Assembly (NCBI GenBank): GCA_016223165.1
Contig: JACRPO010000007.1
Location: 310,001 to 374,000 of the forward strand
DNA: 64,000 nucleotides
Origin: Burkholderiales bacterium
Lineage (GTDB): Bacteria > Pseudomonadota > Gammaproteobacteria > Burkholderiales > Burkholderiaceae_C
Reading direction: 5' to 3'
Part shown: positions 26,545-38,532 of the stretch, one piece after another
Numbering within the stretch: the stretch's first letter is position 1
Layout of the letters: each line of letters opens with the position of its first letter
Notes under the pieces: model-generated
Told to the model about the DNA's origin: nothing
Seen by the model: the letters and a program-made list of their open reading frames with translations, nothing else
The model's database searches: none
Translations under genes and position numbers: made by a program

Positions 26545-26571
26545 TTCGTTCCTAGGGGGTTCGGTTATTAT
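26545..26571 (+). promoter_or_regulatory. candidate mreB promoter
   Basis: The 275-bp gap between gatC and mreB is mostly GC-rich but has an AT-rich patch. TATTAT at 26566-26571 matches five of six bases of the -10 consensus. The best -35 partner, TTCGTT at 26545-26550, is poor and only 15 bp away. If used, the mreB leader would be about 170 nt long. Confidence 0.35.
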
Positions 26572-26635
26572 CGCCCGCTGACTCGATGGCCCTCTGGCCC
26601 TTCGGGCCCTTGGTGGCAGACAGCCGCAGGGGTGA

Positions 26636-27793
<1,158 letters not shown>

Positions 27794-27812
27794 GCGCGCG
27801 GCCGCACTTCCT

Positions 27813-27973
27813 AGAGCCCGTGAACGAGTCATCCACACCCGCTCGCCACGCCAGAAGGCGCCGGCTCTTCGTTGCAAGTGCTCGCCATGTCGCCGGACAT
27901 GGCTGCGCTTTGCGCCTCGATCCGACACCTTCTGGCGCGTCGCTCGGGCGCGGCTGACTCATTCACAGGCTCT
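27813..27973 (+). repeat. 161-bp palindromic element, copy 3
   Basis: Same 161-bp layout, here with the transcription-sense strand on plus. The ends are AGAGCCCGTGAACGAGTC (27813-27830) and its imperfect complement at 27956-27973. Inner arms are CGCCAGAAGG at 27849-27858 and CCTTCTGGCG at 27928-27937. The apex is GCCATGTC and GACATGGC (27884-27891, 27896-27903) around loop GCCG. Arms are 79 and 78 bp either side of the loop, exactly as in copies 1 and 2 after allowing for orientation. It begins 19 bp after the mreB stop and ends 44 bp before mreC. Confidence 0.93.
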
Positions 27974-28017
27974 GAGCCGGCCGCCGCCCGCGCGCGAGTC
28001 TCCCGTCCTGGCCGCCC

Positions 28018-28959
28018 ATGCCGATCGGCACGCTCGAACGCACGCCGCCGCCGTTCTTCCGCCAGGGCCCTTCGGCGGCGACGCGGCTGGCCTTCTTCGC
28101 CGCGCTCGCGCTGTTCCTGATGGTGGCCGACGCCCGCTTCACGGTGGTCGCGCCGCTGCGCCATGCACTCGCCACCGTGCTGATGCCGCTGCAGGGGCTG
28201 GCTTCGCTGCCGGTGCAGTGGCTGCGCGGCGGCGCCGGTTACTTCGAGGGGCTGGCCTCGGCCCAGCGCGCCGAAAGCGAGGCGCGCGAGGCGCTGGCGC
28301 GCCAGTCGCAGCAGGCGCAGCGCGCGCTGCAGCTCGAGCGCGACAACGCCACGCTGCGCACGCTGCTCGACCTCGGGCCGGCGCTCGAGACGCGCTCGTT
28401 CGCGGCCGAGGTGCTGTACGAGGCGGCCGACCCGTTCTCGCACAAGTGGGTCATCGGCCGCGGCAGCCGCCATGGCGTGGCGCTCGGCTCGCCGGTGCTC
28501 AATGCCGCCGGCGTGCTGGGGCAGGTGACGCGTGTCTACGGCCAGATCTCCGAGGTCACGCTGCTCGCCGATAAGGACGCGGCCATCCCGGTGTTGAACG
28601 CGCGCACGGCGCAGCGCGCGGCCGCCTTCGGCGGCGTCGGCAGCGGCCTGATGGAGCTGCGCTTCACCTCGGCCAACGCCGACGTGCGCGTCGGCGACAC
28701 GCTGGTCACGAGCGGCCTGGACGGCGTCTACCCGGCCGGCCTGCCCGTCGCCACCGTACACGAGGTGGAGCGGCGCGCCGAGTCGGGCTTCGCGCGCATC
28801 ACGCTGCTGCCGGTCGCCGCGCCCGACAGCGTGCGCTTCGTGCTCGTGCTCGAGCCCGTGGGCGCGCAATTGCCCGACCGCCCGCCGCCGCCCGCGGCCG
28901 CGGGCCCGCGCGAGCCGCGCGGCAGCGCCAGGTCGGCGGCGCGCAAGGCTTCGTCATGA
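28018..28959 (+). CDS. mreC: rod-shape protein MreC
   Basis: Bitopic inner-membrane protein of the elongasome that activates PBP2-RodA. It has 313 residues. A single membrane helix lies near residues 20-42 (SAATRLAFFAALALFLMVAD). A coiled coil follows (about 75-115, rich in Glu/Ala/Gln/Arg), then two beta-barrel domains with DPFSHKWVIGRGSRHGVALG and ITLLPVAAPDSVRFVLVLEP. The tail is Pro/Ala/Arg-rich. It is preceded by repeat copy 3 and followed by mreD 22 bp downstream. Confidence 0.95.
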   Translation: MPIGTLERTPPPFFRQGPSAATRLAFFAALALFLMVADARFTVVAPLRHALATVLMPLQGLASLPVQWLRGGAGYFEGLASAQRAESEAREALARQSQQAQRALQLERDNATLRTLLDLGPALETRSFAAEVLYEAADPFSHKWVIGRGSRHGVALGSPVLNAAGVLGQVTRVYGQISEVTLLADKDAAIPVLNARTAQRAAAFGGVGSGLMELRFTSANADVRVGDTLVTSGLDGVYPAGLPVATVHEVERRAESGFARITLLPVAAPDSVRFVLVLEPVGAQLPDRPPPPAAAGPREPRGSARSAARKASS

Positions 28960-28981
28960 ACATGAGCGGGATGTGCCGGCC

Positions 28982-29503
28982 ATGATCATGCCGCGCAGCA
29001 CCGACCAGCTGCTGCTGCCGGCGCGGCCGTTGTTCATCGCGCTGACGCTGCTGTCGGCCTTCGCGCTGAACCTGCTGCCGCTCGGCCGCCAGCCGGCCAT
29101 GCCCGACTGGCTGGCCGTCGTGGTGGTGTTCTGGGGCGTGCACCAGCCGCGCCGTGTCGGCATCGGCTGGGCCTTCGGGTTCGGGCTGCTGATGGACGTG
29201 CACCAGGGCGCGCTGCTCGGCCAGCATGCGCTTGCTTATGCGCTGCTCGGCTTCGCCGCCATCTCCATCCACCGCCGGTTGCTGTGGTTCGGACTTGCCG
29301 GCCAGGCGGCGCAGGTCCTGCCGCTCTTCGTGGCCGCCCATGGCGTGCAGTTGCTGGTGCGCGTGGTCGCCGGCGACGCGTTTCCCGGCTGGGGCCTGCT
29401 GCTCGCGCCGCTGCTCGAGGCGGCGCTGTGGCTGCCGGCCACGCTGGTGCTGCTGGCGCCGCAGCGCCGCGCCCCCGACCCGGACGAGAATCGGCCGCTG
29501 TGA
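28982..29503 (+). CDS. mreD: rod-shape protein MreD
   Basis: Small polytopic membrane protein of the elongasome, 173 residues with five or six hydrophobic helices. Family-typical segments are PDWLAVVVVFWGVHQPRRVG, WAFGFGLLMDVHQGALLGQH and YALLGFAAISIHRR. The ATG at 28982 is taken as start; a GTG three codons earlier (28973) and an ATG two codons later are equally possible. It lies between mreC and mrdA in the standard order. Confidence 0.93.
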   Translation: MIMPRSTDQLLLPARPLFIALTLLSAFALNLLPLGRQPAMPDWLAVVVVFWGVHQPRRVGIGWAFGFGLLMDVHQGALLGQHALAYALLGFAAISIHRRLLWFGLAGQAAQVLPLFVAAHGVQLLVRVVAGDAFPGWGLLLAPLLEAALWLPATLVLLAPQRRAPDPDENRPL

Positions 29504-29563
29504 GGAGCCACGCCGCGCCATGAAGAGCCGCAGCCACTGACCGATCGCCTCCCTGACCGAACC

Positions 29564-31645
29564 ATGAACGTTGCGGGCCCGCCACCGACGCTGCCGACCT
29601 ACTCGTGGCTCAACGTGCGGCGCCGCACCGAGCACCAGGCGGAGCTGCGCAACCTCGAGCGCGAGCTCACGCGGTTCCACGGCCGGCTGCTGGCGGCGGC
29701 GGCGTTCGTGCTGCTCGGCTTCGTGCTGCTCGCCGCGCGTCTGGTGCACCTGCAGGTGGTTCGCCACGACGAGCTGGCCGCGCAGGCCGAAACCAACCGC
29801 ACGGCCATCGTGCCCATCGTCCCCAACCGCGGCCTCATCGTCGACCGCAACGGCATCGTGCTGGCCACCAACTACTCGGCCTACACGCTGGAGCTGTCGC
29901 CGGCCCGCATCGAAGGCGGCCTGGCAAGCCTCGACCCGCTCATTGATTCGCTGGCGCAATGGGTCGACATCCAGCCGCGCGACCGCCGGCGCTTCAAGCG
30001 CCTGCTCGAGGACAGCAAGGGCTTCGATTCGCTGCCGCTGCGCACGCGCCTGTCCGACGAGGAGGTGGCGCGCTTCATGGCGCAGCGCTTCCGCTACCCG
30101 GGCGTGGAGGTGAAGGCGCGGCTCTTCCGCCACTACCCGCTGGGCGAGGTGGGCAGCCACCTGCTCGGCTACATCGGCCGCATCAACCTGGCCGAGAAGC
30201 GGGCGATGGAGGCCTGGGACGAGGAGCGCCAGGGCAACTACAAGGGCACCGATTACATCGGCAAGCTCGGGCTCGAGCAGAGCTACGAGGAGGAGCTGCA
30301 CGGCAGCACCGGTGTCGAGCGCGTCGAGACGAGCGCCGGCGGCCGCGCCGTGCGCCGCCTGGCGAGCCACCCGCCGACCCCGGGCAACCAGCTGTGGCTC
30401 TCGATCGACATCCGCCTGCAGGCGCTCGTCGAAGAGCTCTTCGGCGAGCGCCGCGGCGCGCTGGTGGCGATCGATCCGCGCAACGGCGAGGTGCTCGCCT
30501 TCGTCAGCAAGCCCACGTTCGACCCCAACCTCTTCGTCGAGGGCATCGACGTCGAAAGCTGGCGCGAGCTGAACGACAGCATCGACAAGCCGCTCCTGAA
30601 CCGCGCGCTGCGCGGCACCTACCCGCCCGGCTCGACCTTCAAGCCCTTCCTGGCCATGGCCGCGCTCACGAGCGGCAAGCGCGCGCCAGGCACCATCATC
30701 CACGACGGCGGCATCTTCCAGCTCGGCAACCACACCTTCCGCAGCCACGGCGACGGCGGGCTCGGGCCAGTGGACATGACGCGCTCGATCGTGAAGTCGA
30801 GCAACGTCTACTACTACTCGCTCGCCAACGAGATGGGCGTGGACCTGATGCACGAGATGCTCTCGCCCTTCGGCTTCGGGCAGAAGTCGGGCATCGACCT
30901 CGAGGGCGAGCTGACCGGCGTGCTGCCCTCGACCGAGTGGAAGCGGAACTACTACCGCAGGCCGGAGCAGCAGCGCTGGTATGCCGGCGAGACCATCTCG
31001 CTCGGCATCGGGCAGGGCTACAACAACTTCACGATGCTGCAGCTGGCACGCGCCACGGCAACGCTGGTCACCGGCGGCCTGCGCCCGGCGCCGCGACTGG
31101 TGCGCGAGGTGGAGGACGTGATCACGCGCGAGCGCCGGCGCGTGAGCGGCGAAGCGCAGGAGGCCCTGGCGCTGGACCCGGCGCATGTCGACCTCGTCAA
31201 GCGCGCCCTGCACGGGGTGACGCAGGAGGGCACGTCGACACGCGTCTTCGCCGGCGCCGCCTACCGCAGCATGGGCAAGACAGGCACCGCGCAGGCAGTG
31301 GGCATCAGGCAGAACGAGAAGTACAACGCCGCCAGGCTGGAGGAGCACCAGCGCGACCACTCGCTCTACATCGCCGCCGCGCCGCTGGAGACACCCACCG
31401 TGGCACTGGCCGTGGTGGTGGAGAACGCCGGCTTCGGCTCCGAAGCGGCGGCACCGATCGCACGCCGCGTCTTCGACTACCTGCTGCTCGGCCAGTACCC
31501 GAGCGCGGAAGACATCGCCCTCACGCGCCAAGGCAAGTCGGCGGCACCCGTGGGCACGCCGCGACGGGCGAGCGACATGGTGCTGGCCGCACGCCCGGCG
31601 CTGCCCGCGGCCACGGCGGCGCCACAGCTCGTGAGCGCACGGTGA
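29564..31645 (+). CDS. mrdA: peptidoglycan transpeptidase PBP2
   Basis: Class B penicillin-binding protein that cross-links peptidoglycan during cell elongation with RodA. It has 693 residues, with a cytoplasmic N-terminus and one membrane helix near residues 43-62. The dimerisation/pedestal domain contains NRTAIVPIVPNRGLIVDRNG. The transpeptidase domain has the active Ser357 in YPPGSTFKPF, the SxN motif IVKSSNVYYY and the KTG triad in MGKTGTAQAVG. The C-terminal 40 residues are Ala/Pro-rich. It overlaps mrdB by the GTGA arrangement, so the two partner proteins are translationally coupled. Confidence 0.96.
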   Translation: MNVAGPPPTLPTYSWLNVRRRTEHQAELRNLERELTRFHGRLLAAAAFVLLGFVLLAARLVHLQVVRHDELAAQAETNRTAIVPIVPNRGLIVDRNGIVLATNYSAYTLELSPARIEGGLASLDPLIDSLAQWVDIQPRDRRRFKRLLEDSKGFDSLPLRTRLSDEEVARFMAQRFRYPGVEVKARLFRHYPLGEVGSHLLGYIGRINLAEKRAMEAWDEERQGNYKGTDYIGKLGLEQSYEEELHGSTGVERVETSAGGRAVRRLASHPPTPGNQLWLSIDIRLQALVEELFGERRGALVAIDPRNGEVLAFVSKPTFDPNLFVEGIDVESWRELNDSIDKPLLNRALRGTYPPGSTFKPFLAMAALTSGKRAPGTIIHDGGIFQLGNHTFRSHGDGGLGPVDMTRSIVKSSNVYYYSLANEMGVDLMHEMLSPFGFGQKSGIDLEGELTGVLPSTEWKRNYYRRPEQQRWYAGETISLGIGQGYNNFTMLQLARATATLVTGGLRPAPRLVREVEDVITRERRRVSGEAQEALALDPAHVDLVKRALHGVTQEGTSTRVFAGAAYRSMGKTGTAQAVGIRQNEKYNAARLEEHQRDHSLYIAAAPLETPTVALAVVVENAGFGSEAAAPIARRVFDYLLLGQYPSAEDIALTRQGKSAAPVGTPRRASDMVLAARPALPAATAAPQLVSAR

Positions 31646-32796
31646 CCACCATCTTCGTGCAGCCTTCACCGTGGCAGCGCGCGCGCCGCGTGCTGAGCGG
31701 CTTCGACCCCACGCTGCTCGCCGCCATGGCCGTGCTCGCCGCCATCGGCCTGGTGGCGATGTATTCGGCCGGCTTCGACCACGGCACGCGCTTCGTCGAC
31801 CACGCGCGCAACATGGCGCTGGCGCTGGCCGTCTCCTTCGTCGTCGCGCAGGTGCCGCCGCACAAGATGGAGCGGCTGGCGGTGCCGCTGTACACGGCGG
31901 GCGTGCTGCTGCTCGTCGCGGTGGCGCTGTTCGGCATCACGCGCAAGGGCGCCACCCGCTGGCTCAACCTGGGCGTCGTCATCCAGCCGAGCGAGATCAT
32001 GAAGATCGCGATGCCGCTGATGCTGGCCTGGTGGTTCCAGAAGCGCGAGAGCCAGTTGCGCGCCGTCGACTTCCTCGTCGCCGCGCTGCTGCTCGCCGCG
32101 CCCGTGGGCCTGGTCGTCAGGCAGCCCGACCTCGGCACGGCCGTCCTCATCCTCACCGCGGGCCTGTTCGTGATCTTCTTCGCCGGGTTGTCGTGGCGCA
32201 TCGTGCTGCCCGTCTTCGTCCTCCTCGGCGTGGCCATCGCGGCGCTCGTGCTGGCGCAGGAGCAGCTCTGCGACAGCGGCGTGCGCTGGCCGGTGCTGCG
32301 CGAGTACCAGCAGCACCGCGTGTGCACGCTGCTCGACCCCGCGCGCGACCCGCTGGGCAAGGGCTTCCACATCCTGCAGGGCATGATCGCCATCGGCTCT
32401 GGCGGCGTCGCGGGCAAGGGTTTCATGCAGGGCACGCAGACGCACCTGGAGTTCATCCCCGAGCGCACGACGGACTTCATCTTCGCCGCCTTCTGCGAGG
32501 AGTTCGGCTTCATCGGCGTGCTCGTGCTGCTGGTGGCGCTGTCGGCGCTCGTCCTGCGTGGGCTGGCCATCGCCGCCGATGCGCCCACCGTCTTCTCGCG
32601 CCTGCTCGCCGGTGCCGTGACGATGGCCTTCTTCACCTACGCCTTCGTCAACATGGGCATGGTCAGCGGCATCCTGCCGGTGGTCGGCGTGCCGCTGCCC
32701 TTCGTGAGCTACGGCGGCACGGCCATGGTCATGCTCGGGCTGGGCCTGGGCATCCTGATGTCGGTGGCGCGCAGCCGGCAGCTGATGCGCTCGTAG
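31642..32796 (+). CDS. mrdB: peptidoglycan glycosyltransferase RodA
   Basis: SEDS-family polymerase that makes glycan strands from lipid II with PBP2. The GTG at 31642 overlaps the mrdA stop and gives 384 residues and about ten membrane helices. Signatures are GATRWLNLGVVIQPSEIMKI, RQPDLGTAVLILTAGLFVIF and the catalytic aspartate in ERTTDFIFAAFCEEFGFIG. The C-terminal VGVPLPFVSYGGTAMVMLGL is also typical. A loop with two cysteines (LCDSGVRWPVLREYQQHRVC) precedes HILQGMIAIGSGG. It is the last gene of the mre-mrd operon and converges with a sensor kinase. Confidence 0.96.
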   Translation: MTTIFVQPSPWQRARRVLSGFDPTLLAAMAVLAAIGLVAMYSAGFDHGTRFVDHARNMALALAVSFVVAQVPPHKMERLAVPLYTAGVLLLVAVALFGITRKGATRWLNLGVVIQPSEIMKIAMPLMLAWWFQKRESQLRAVDFLVAALLLAAPVGLVVRQPDLGTAVLILTAGLFVIFFAGLSWRIVLPVFVLLGVAIAALVLAQEQLCDSGVRWPVLREYQQHRVCTLLDPARDPLGKGFHILQGMIAIGSGGVAGKGFMQGTQTHLEFIPERTTDFIFAAFCEEFGFIGVLVLLVALSALVLRGLAIAADAPTVFSRLLAGAVTMAFFTYAFVNMGMVSGILPVVGVPLPFVSYGGTAMVMLGLGLGILMSVARSRQLMRS

Positions 32797-32832
32797 CGCC
32801 GGTGCGTGCGCGGCGCCGGCGCGGGCCCGGCT

Positions 32833-34446
32833 TCATGCCGGCAGGGTTCCGGCGTCGGGCGTGCCGCGCGGCAGGCGCACGGTGAAGCGCACGCCGGGCG
32901 AGTCGGCGGTCTCGCCGCTGCGCGGGCGTGCGTCGTCGATGCTCACGGTGGCGCCGTGGCGCATCGCCACCTCCTGCACGATGGCCAGGCCGAGGCCGCT
33001 GCCGTCGACGAGGGTGCCGAGCGCGCGATAGAAGGGCCGGAAGACGAGATCGCGTTCGCTCGGCGCGATGCCGGGGCCGGTGTCTTCCACCTCCAGCACC
33101 ACGGCGTCGCCCGCCGGGTCGATGCACACGCGCGCCGTCACGGTGCCGCCGGCAGGCGTGTACTGCAGTGCGTTGTCGACTAGGTTGCGCACCAGCTCGC
33201 CGAGCAGCACCGGCTCGGCCATCAGGCGCGCCGGCCGGGCGGCACCGGTCTCGTCCTCCGGGCCTTCGTAGCCGAGGTCGATGCGCCGCTCCATGGCGCG
33301 CGGCACGAAGTCGCGCACGACGGCACGCGCGATGGCGCCAAGCTCCACCCACTGCGGGCGCAGCGTGGTGCTGTCGGCGTCGGCGCGCGCCATCGAGAGC
33401 AGCTGATTGACCATGTGCGCGGCGCGCTGGCTCGACACGGCGATCTGGCGCAGCGAGTGCTTCATCGATTTCGGGTCACCGCGGCCGCCGTCGATCTCGC
33501 GCTCCGCCAGCTCGGCCTGCATGCGCAGGCCGGCCAGCGGCGTCTTCAGCTGGTGGGCGGCATCGGCGAGGAACTGGCGCTGGATGGCCATCGACCTGTC
33601 CAGCCGCTGCAGCAGGTCGTTGATGGAGCGCACGAGCGGCGCCACCTCCTCGGGCACGTCACGCTCGGGAATCGGCGAGAGGTCGGTGCTCTGCCGGCGG
33701 CGGATGCGCTGCTGCAACTCCTCCAGCGGCCGGAAACCGCGCGAGAGCGCCAGCCAGACCAGCATGACGGCCAGCGGCAGGATGAGGAACTGCGGCAACA
33801 GCACGCCCTTGATGATGTCGATGGCCAGGCGCTCGCGCCGCACCAGCGTCTCGGCCACCTGCACGAGCGCGTCGTTGTCGCGGTCGCCGTTGCTCGCCCC
33901 CAGCCACAGGTAGGCCACGCGCACGGGGTCGTCGTGCAGCACGTCGTCGCGGAAGTACACGGTGCCGGCCGCCTCCGGCTCGCCGGTGGGTACGGCGAGC
34001 GCGGCGTCGCCGGCCAGGAATTCGCCCCGCCGCCCCAGCACCTGGAACCAGCGCTGCAGCTCGTCGTCGCCGAAGACCATCGTCTGCGCGGTGCGCTCGA
34101 TCTCGGCCGCCACCTGCAGGCGCCCGGGCCGCCGGATGAGCGGCTCGCGCCCGACCGTCACATGCGCGGCCAGCGCCTGCACGAGGCGGGCCAGTTCGGC
34201 GTCGTACGGCTGGTGCGCGATGTTCTGCGCCACGATCCAGGTGAGCGCGAGGCTCATCGGCCACAGGAACAGCAATGGCGCCAGCACCCAGTCGAGCATC
34301 TCGCCGAAGAGCGAGCGCGGGTCGCGCTCGGAGCGCGCGAAGACGCCGTTGGGTCCGCGCAGCGCCTGGCGCGGGTCGCGCACGGGCCGGACGCCGCTGC
34401 GCAGCGGTGGGGTGGCGGTCAGTGGCGGCGGCCGCGGATCGTTCAT
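32833..34446 (-). CDS. sensor histidine kinase, TctE/QseC type
   Basis: A 537-residue membrane kinase from ATG 34446. It has membrane helices near residues 52-72 and 212-232 around a periplasmic sensor of about 140 residues. A HAMP-like linker follows, then the phospho-acceptor helix FLADAAHQLKTPLAGLRMQA. The ATP domain has LVRNLVDNALQYTPAGG, VEDTGPGIAPSE and GSGLGLAIVQEVAMRHG. The HQLKTPLAGL box is characteristic of TctE-like kinases. It follows its response-regulator gene by 34 bp. No tricarboxylate transporter gene lies nearby, so the signal is unknown. Confidence 0.92.
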   Translation of the reverse strand: MNDPRPPPLTATPPLRSGVRPVRDPRQALRGPNGVFARSERDPRSLFGEMLDWVLAPLLFLWPMSLALTWIVAQNIAHQPYDAELARLVQALAAHVTVGREPLIRRPGRLQVAAEIERTAQTMVFGDDELQRWFQVLGRRGEFLAGDAALAVPTGEPEAAGTVYFRDDVLHDDPVRVAYLWLGASNGDRDNDALVQVAETLVRRERLAIDIIKGVLLPQFLILPLAVMLVWLALSRGFRPLEELQQRIRRRQSTDLSPIPERDVPEEVAPLVRSINDLLQRLDRSMAIQRQFLADAAHQLKTPLAGLRMQAELAEREIDGGRGDPKSMKHSLRQIAVSSQRAAHMVNQLLSMARADADSTTLRPQWVELGAIARAVVRDFVPRAMERRIDLGYEGPEDETGAARPARLMAEPVLLGELVRNLVDNALQYTPAGGTVTARVCIDPAGDAVVLEVEDTGPGIAPSERDLVFRPFYRALGTLVDGSGLGLAIVQEVAMRHGATVSIDDARPRSGETADSPGVRFTVRLPRGTPDAGTLPA

Positions 34447-34480
34447 CGCGTCGAGGCCGGGCGGTGCGCCCGGTGAGGCC

Positions 34481-35152
34481 TCAGCTGGTGATCTTCTCCA
34501 GGCAGTAGCCCAGGCCGCGTACGGTGGCGATGCGCACCGGCCCATGCTCGATCTTCTTGCGCAGGCGGTGGATGTAGACCTCGATGGCGTTGTTGCTGAC
34601 CTCGTCGCCCCACTCGCACAGGCGCTCCACCAGCTGGTCCTTGCTCACCAGGCGGCCTGCCCGCTGCAGCAGCACTTCCAGCAGGCTGAGCTCGCGCGCC
34701 GACAGCTCGACCATCTGGTCGTTGAGGTAGGCGACGCGGCCGCTGGCGTCGAAGGTGAGCGGGCCGTGCTTGAGCAGATTGGAGGCGGTGCCGAGGCCGC
34801 GCCGCATGAGGGCGCGCACGCGCGCCTCGAGCTCCTGCAGCGAGAACGGCTTGGCCATGTAGTCGTCGGCACCGAGGTCCAGCCCCTTGACGCGCTGCTC
34901 GACGCTGTCGGCCGCCGTGAGGATCAGCACCGGCACGCTGCTGGCCCGCCCGCGCAGCTTGCGCAGCACCTCGAAGCCGTGCAGCTTGGGCAGGCCGAGG
35001 TCCAGGATCACCAGGTCGAACTCGTGCGCCGCGAGTGCGGCGTCGGCTTCCGACCCGTTGGCCACCTGGTCGACGGCGTAGCCGGCCGAGCGCAAAGAGC
35101 GCAACAGGCCATCGGCCAGCACCTGGTCGTCTTCGGCGATGAGGATTCGCAT
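34481..35152 (-). CDS. OmpR-family response regulator, TctD/QseB type
   Basis: DNA-binding regulator of 223 residues. The receiver has ILIAEDDQVLADGL, the phospho-acceptor in LVILDLGLPKLHGFEV (about D51) and the lysine in DDYMAKPFSLQEL. The winged-helix output ends with SNNAIEVYIHRLRKKI and VRGLGYCLEKI. It is transcribed together with the TctE-like kinase and divergently from recA across a 264-bp gap. Orthologous pairs often regulate carboxylate uptake or outer-membrane functions; no target is indicated here. Confidence 0.94.
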   Translation of the reverse strand: MRILIAEDDQVLADGLLRSLRSAGYAVDQVANGSEADAALAAHEFDLVILDLGLPKLHGFEVLRKLRGRASSVPVLILTAADSVEQRVKGLDLGADDYMAKPFSLQELEARVRALMRRGLGTASNLLKHGPLTFDASGRVAYLNDQMVELSARELSLLEVLLQRAGRLVSKDQLVERLCEWGDEVSNNAIEVYIHRLRKKIEHGPVRIATVRGLGYCLEKITS

Positions 35153-35307
35153 CGACCGCTTGTCTCCTGTGGCTCATTCTAGGGAGCCCTGTCGCATGAA
35201 CGCCCTCGCGACAAACCCCCGATCGTTCACCGATCATGCGGGCACAACCCCGGGATGGAGGCCCCTGTCGGGGGAGGCGGTTCGTCGGCTGCGCACCCTC
35301 GAAAGAG

Positions 35308-35338
35308 CTGTACAGATATCCAGCGGTTGACCCATAAT
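35308..35338 (+). promoter_or_regulatory. recA promoter with LexA (SOS) box
   Basis: CTGT-N8-CCAG at 35308-35323 differs by one base from the CTGT-N8-ACAG LexA site of beta- and gammaproteobacteria. It overlaps a -35-like TGTACA (35310-35315), 17 bp upstream of CATAAT (35333-35338), a five-of-six -10 match. Repressor binding would therefore block polymerase, the expected SOS control of recA. The transcript leader would be about 75 nt. Confidence 0.75.
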
Positions 35339-35416
35339 CGCCGCCAACCCGCGCATCAAGGCGCCAATCCCGGTCATCCGCCAAGCCAGGGCAAAACCGC
35401 TACAGGAGAGTCGACG

Positions 35417-36460
<1,044 letters not shown>

Positions 36461-36476
36461 AGCCTCACCCGGGCGC

Positions 36477-36590
36477 CACCCCACGCGTCACCCCACGCGT
36501 CACACGGGTGTCGCCCAGGCGTTACCCAGGCGTTGCCCAGACCTCGCCCGACTGCACCCCGCCTTCACCCCGACTTCACCCCTACGCGAG
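36477..36590 (+). repeat. 12-bp and 11-bp degenerate tandem array between recA and recX
   Basis: The gap begins with CACCCCACGCGT twice in perfect tandem (36477-36488, 36489-36500) and a degenerate third. It continues with seven consecutive 11-bp units each opening CCC (CCCAGGCGTTA at 36514, CCCAGGCGTTG at 36525, then 36536, 36547, 36558, 36569 and 36580). The array ends six bases before the recX start. It is C-rich and G-poor on the plus strand. Confidence 0.88.
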
Positions 36591-36595
36591 CGGCC

Positions 36596-37168
36596 TTGAA
36601 CGCGCCTTCGCCGACGCTCTCACTCAAGGCGCGTGCGCTGCGACATCTGGCGCGCCGCGAGCACACGCGCGTGGAGCTCGAGCGCAAGCTCACCGCCCAT
36701 TTGAGCGCCGCGCGGCGAGCCGGCGAGCGCGGCCGCGAAGCGGCCCCCGGCGGCTCCGGCGGCTCCGGCGGCCCCGGACCGCGCGCCGCCGACGTCGACA
36801 TCGACGTCGAAGCCGCCGAACAGGTGCGCCGCACGCTCGACGAGCTCGCCGCACATGGGCTCTTGAGCGATGAACGCGCCGCCGAGTCGATGCTCGCCTC
36901 GCAGGGCTCGCGATTCGGCAGCCGCCGCCTGAAGCAGACGCTGCTGGCCAAGGGCCTGGCACCCGACCTGGTGCGCAGCACCGTGCAGCAGTCGCGTGCC
37001 ACCGAGTACGAGCGCGCGCAGGACCTGTGGCGCCGCCGCTTCGGGCAGACACCCTCCGATCCTCGCGAACGGGCGCGCCAGATTCGCTTTCTGGCCGGGC
37101 GGGGCTTCGACGCCGACGTCATCCGCCGCATCGTGGGAAACACGTCGCCGCCCGACGCGGAAGGCTGA
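36596..37168 (+). CDS. recX: RecA regulator RecX
   Basis: Modulates RecA filaments by capping or inhibiting extension. It has 190 residues with a TTG start, giving MNAPSPTLSLKARALRHLAR, where RALRHLARREHTRVELERKL is the usual first repeat. A Gly/Pro-rich insert (about 47-62) interrupts it. LLSDERAAESMLASQGSRFG and LKQTLLAKGLAPDLV follow, with the third helical repeat ending FLAGRGFDADVIRRIV. There is no ATG at a sensible place and only a weak ribosome site, so translation may depend on readthrough from recA, 135 bp upstream. Confidence 0.9.
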   Translation: MNAPSPTLSLKARALRHLARREHTRVELERKLTAHLSAARRAGERGREAAPGGSGGSGGPGPRAADVDIDVEAAEQVRRTLDELAAHGLLSDERAAESMLASQGSRFGSRRLKQTLLAKGLAPDLVRSTVQQSRATEYERAQDLWRRRFGQTPSDPRERARQIRFLAGRGFDADVIRRIVGNTSPPDAEG

Positions 37169-37346
37169 CCGCCAGCCCGGCGCAGTAAGCCGGCACCACT
37201 GGCCCGCATGCTAAATTTGCCGCCGCCCGAACGCGCGTTCCGGGGCGCGCAGCGAATGCAGCCCCCAGGTTGTCGATCGGCCACCCCATCCGCCCGCGCT
37301 GCCGCCGTGCCGCAGCGGCCCATCCGAAGAGGTCGAGGACAACCCG

Positions 37347-38507
<1,161 letters not shown>

Positions 38508-38532
38508 GCCGAGCGAGCCGCGAGAAACGACA

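Noticed and set aside
28799..31669. A 956-codon minus-strand frame opposite mreC, mreD and mrdA
   Set aside because: It lies opposite three clearly identified genes with all catalytic motifs. Its translation is His/Arg/Ala-rich and matches no family.
36477..36590. CRISPR-like array between recA and recX
   Set aside because: Units are only 11-12 bp, contiguous, and without spacers or nearby cas genes; it is a tandem repeat.
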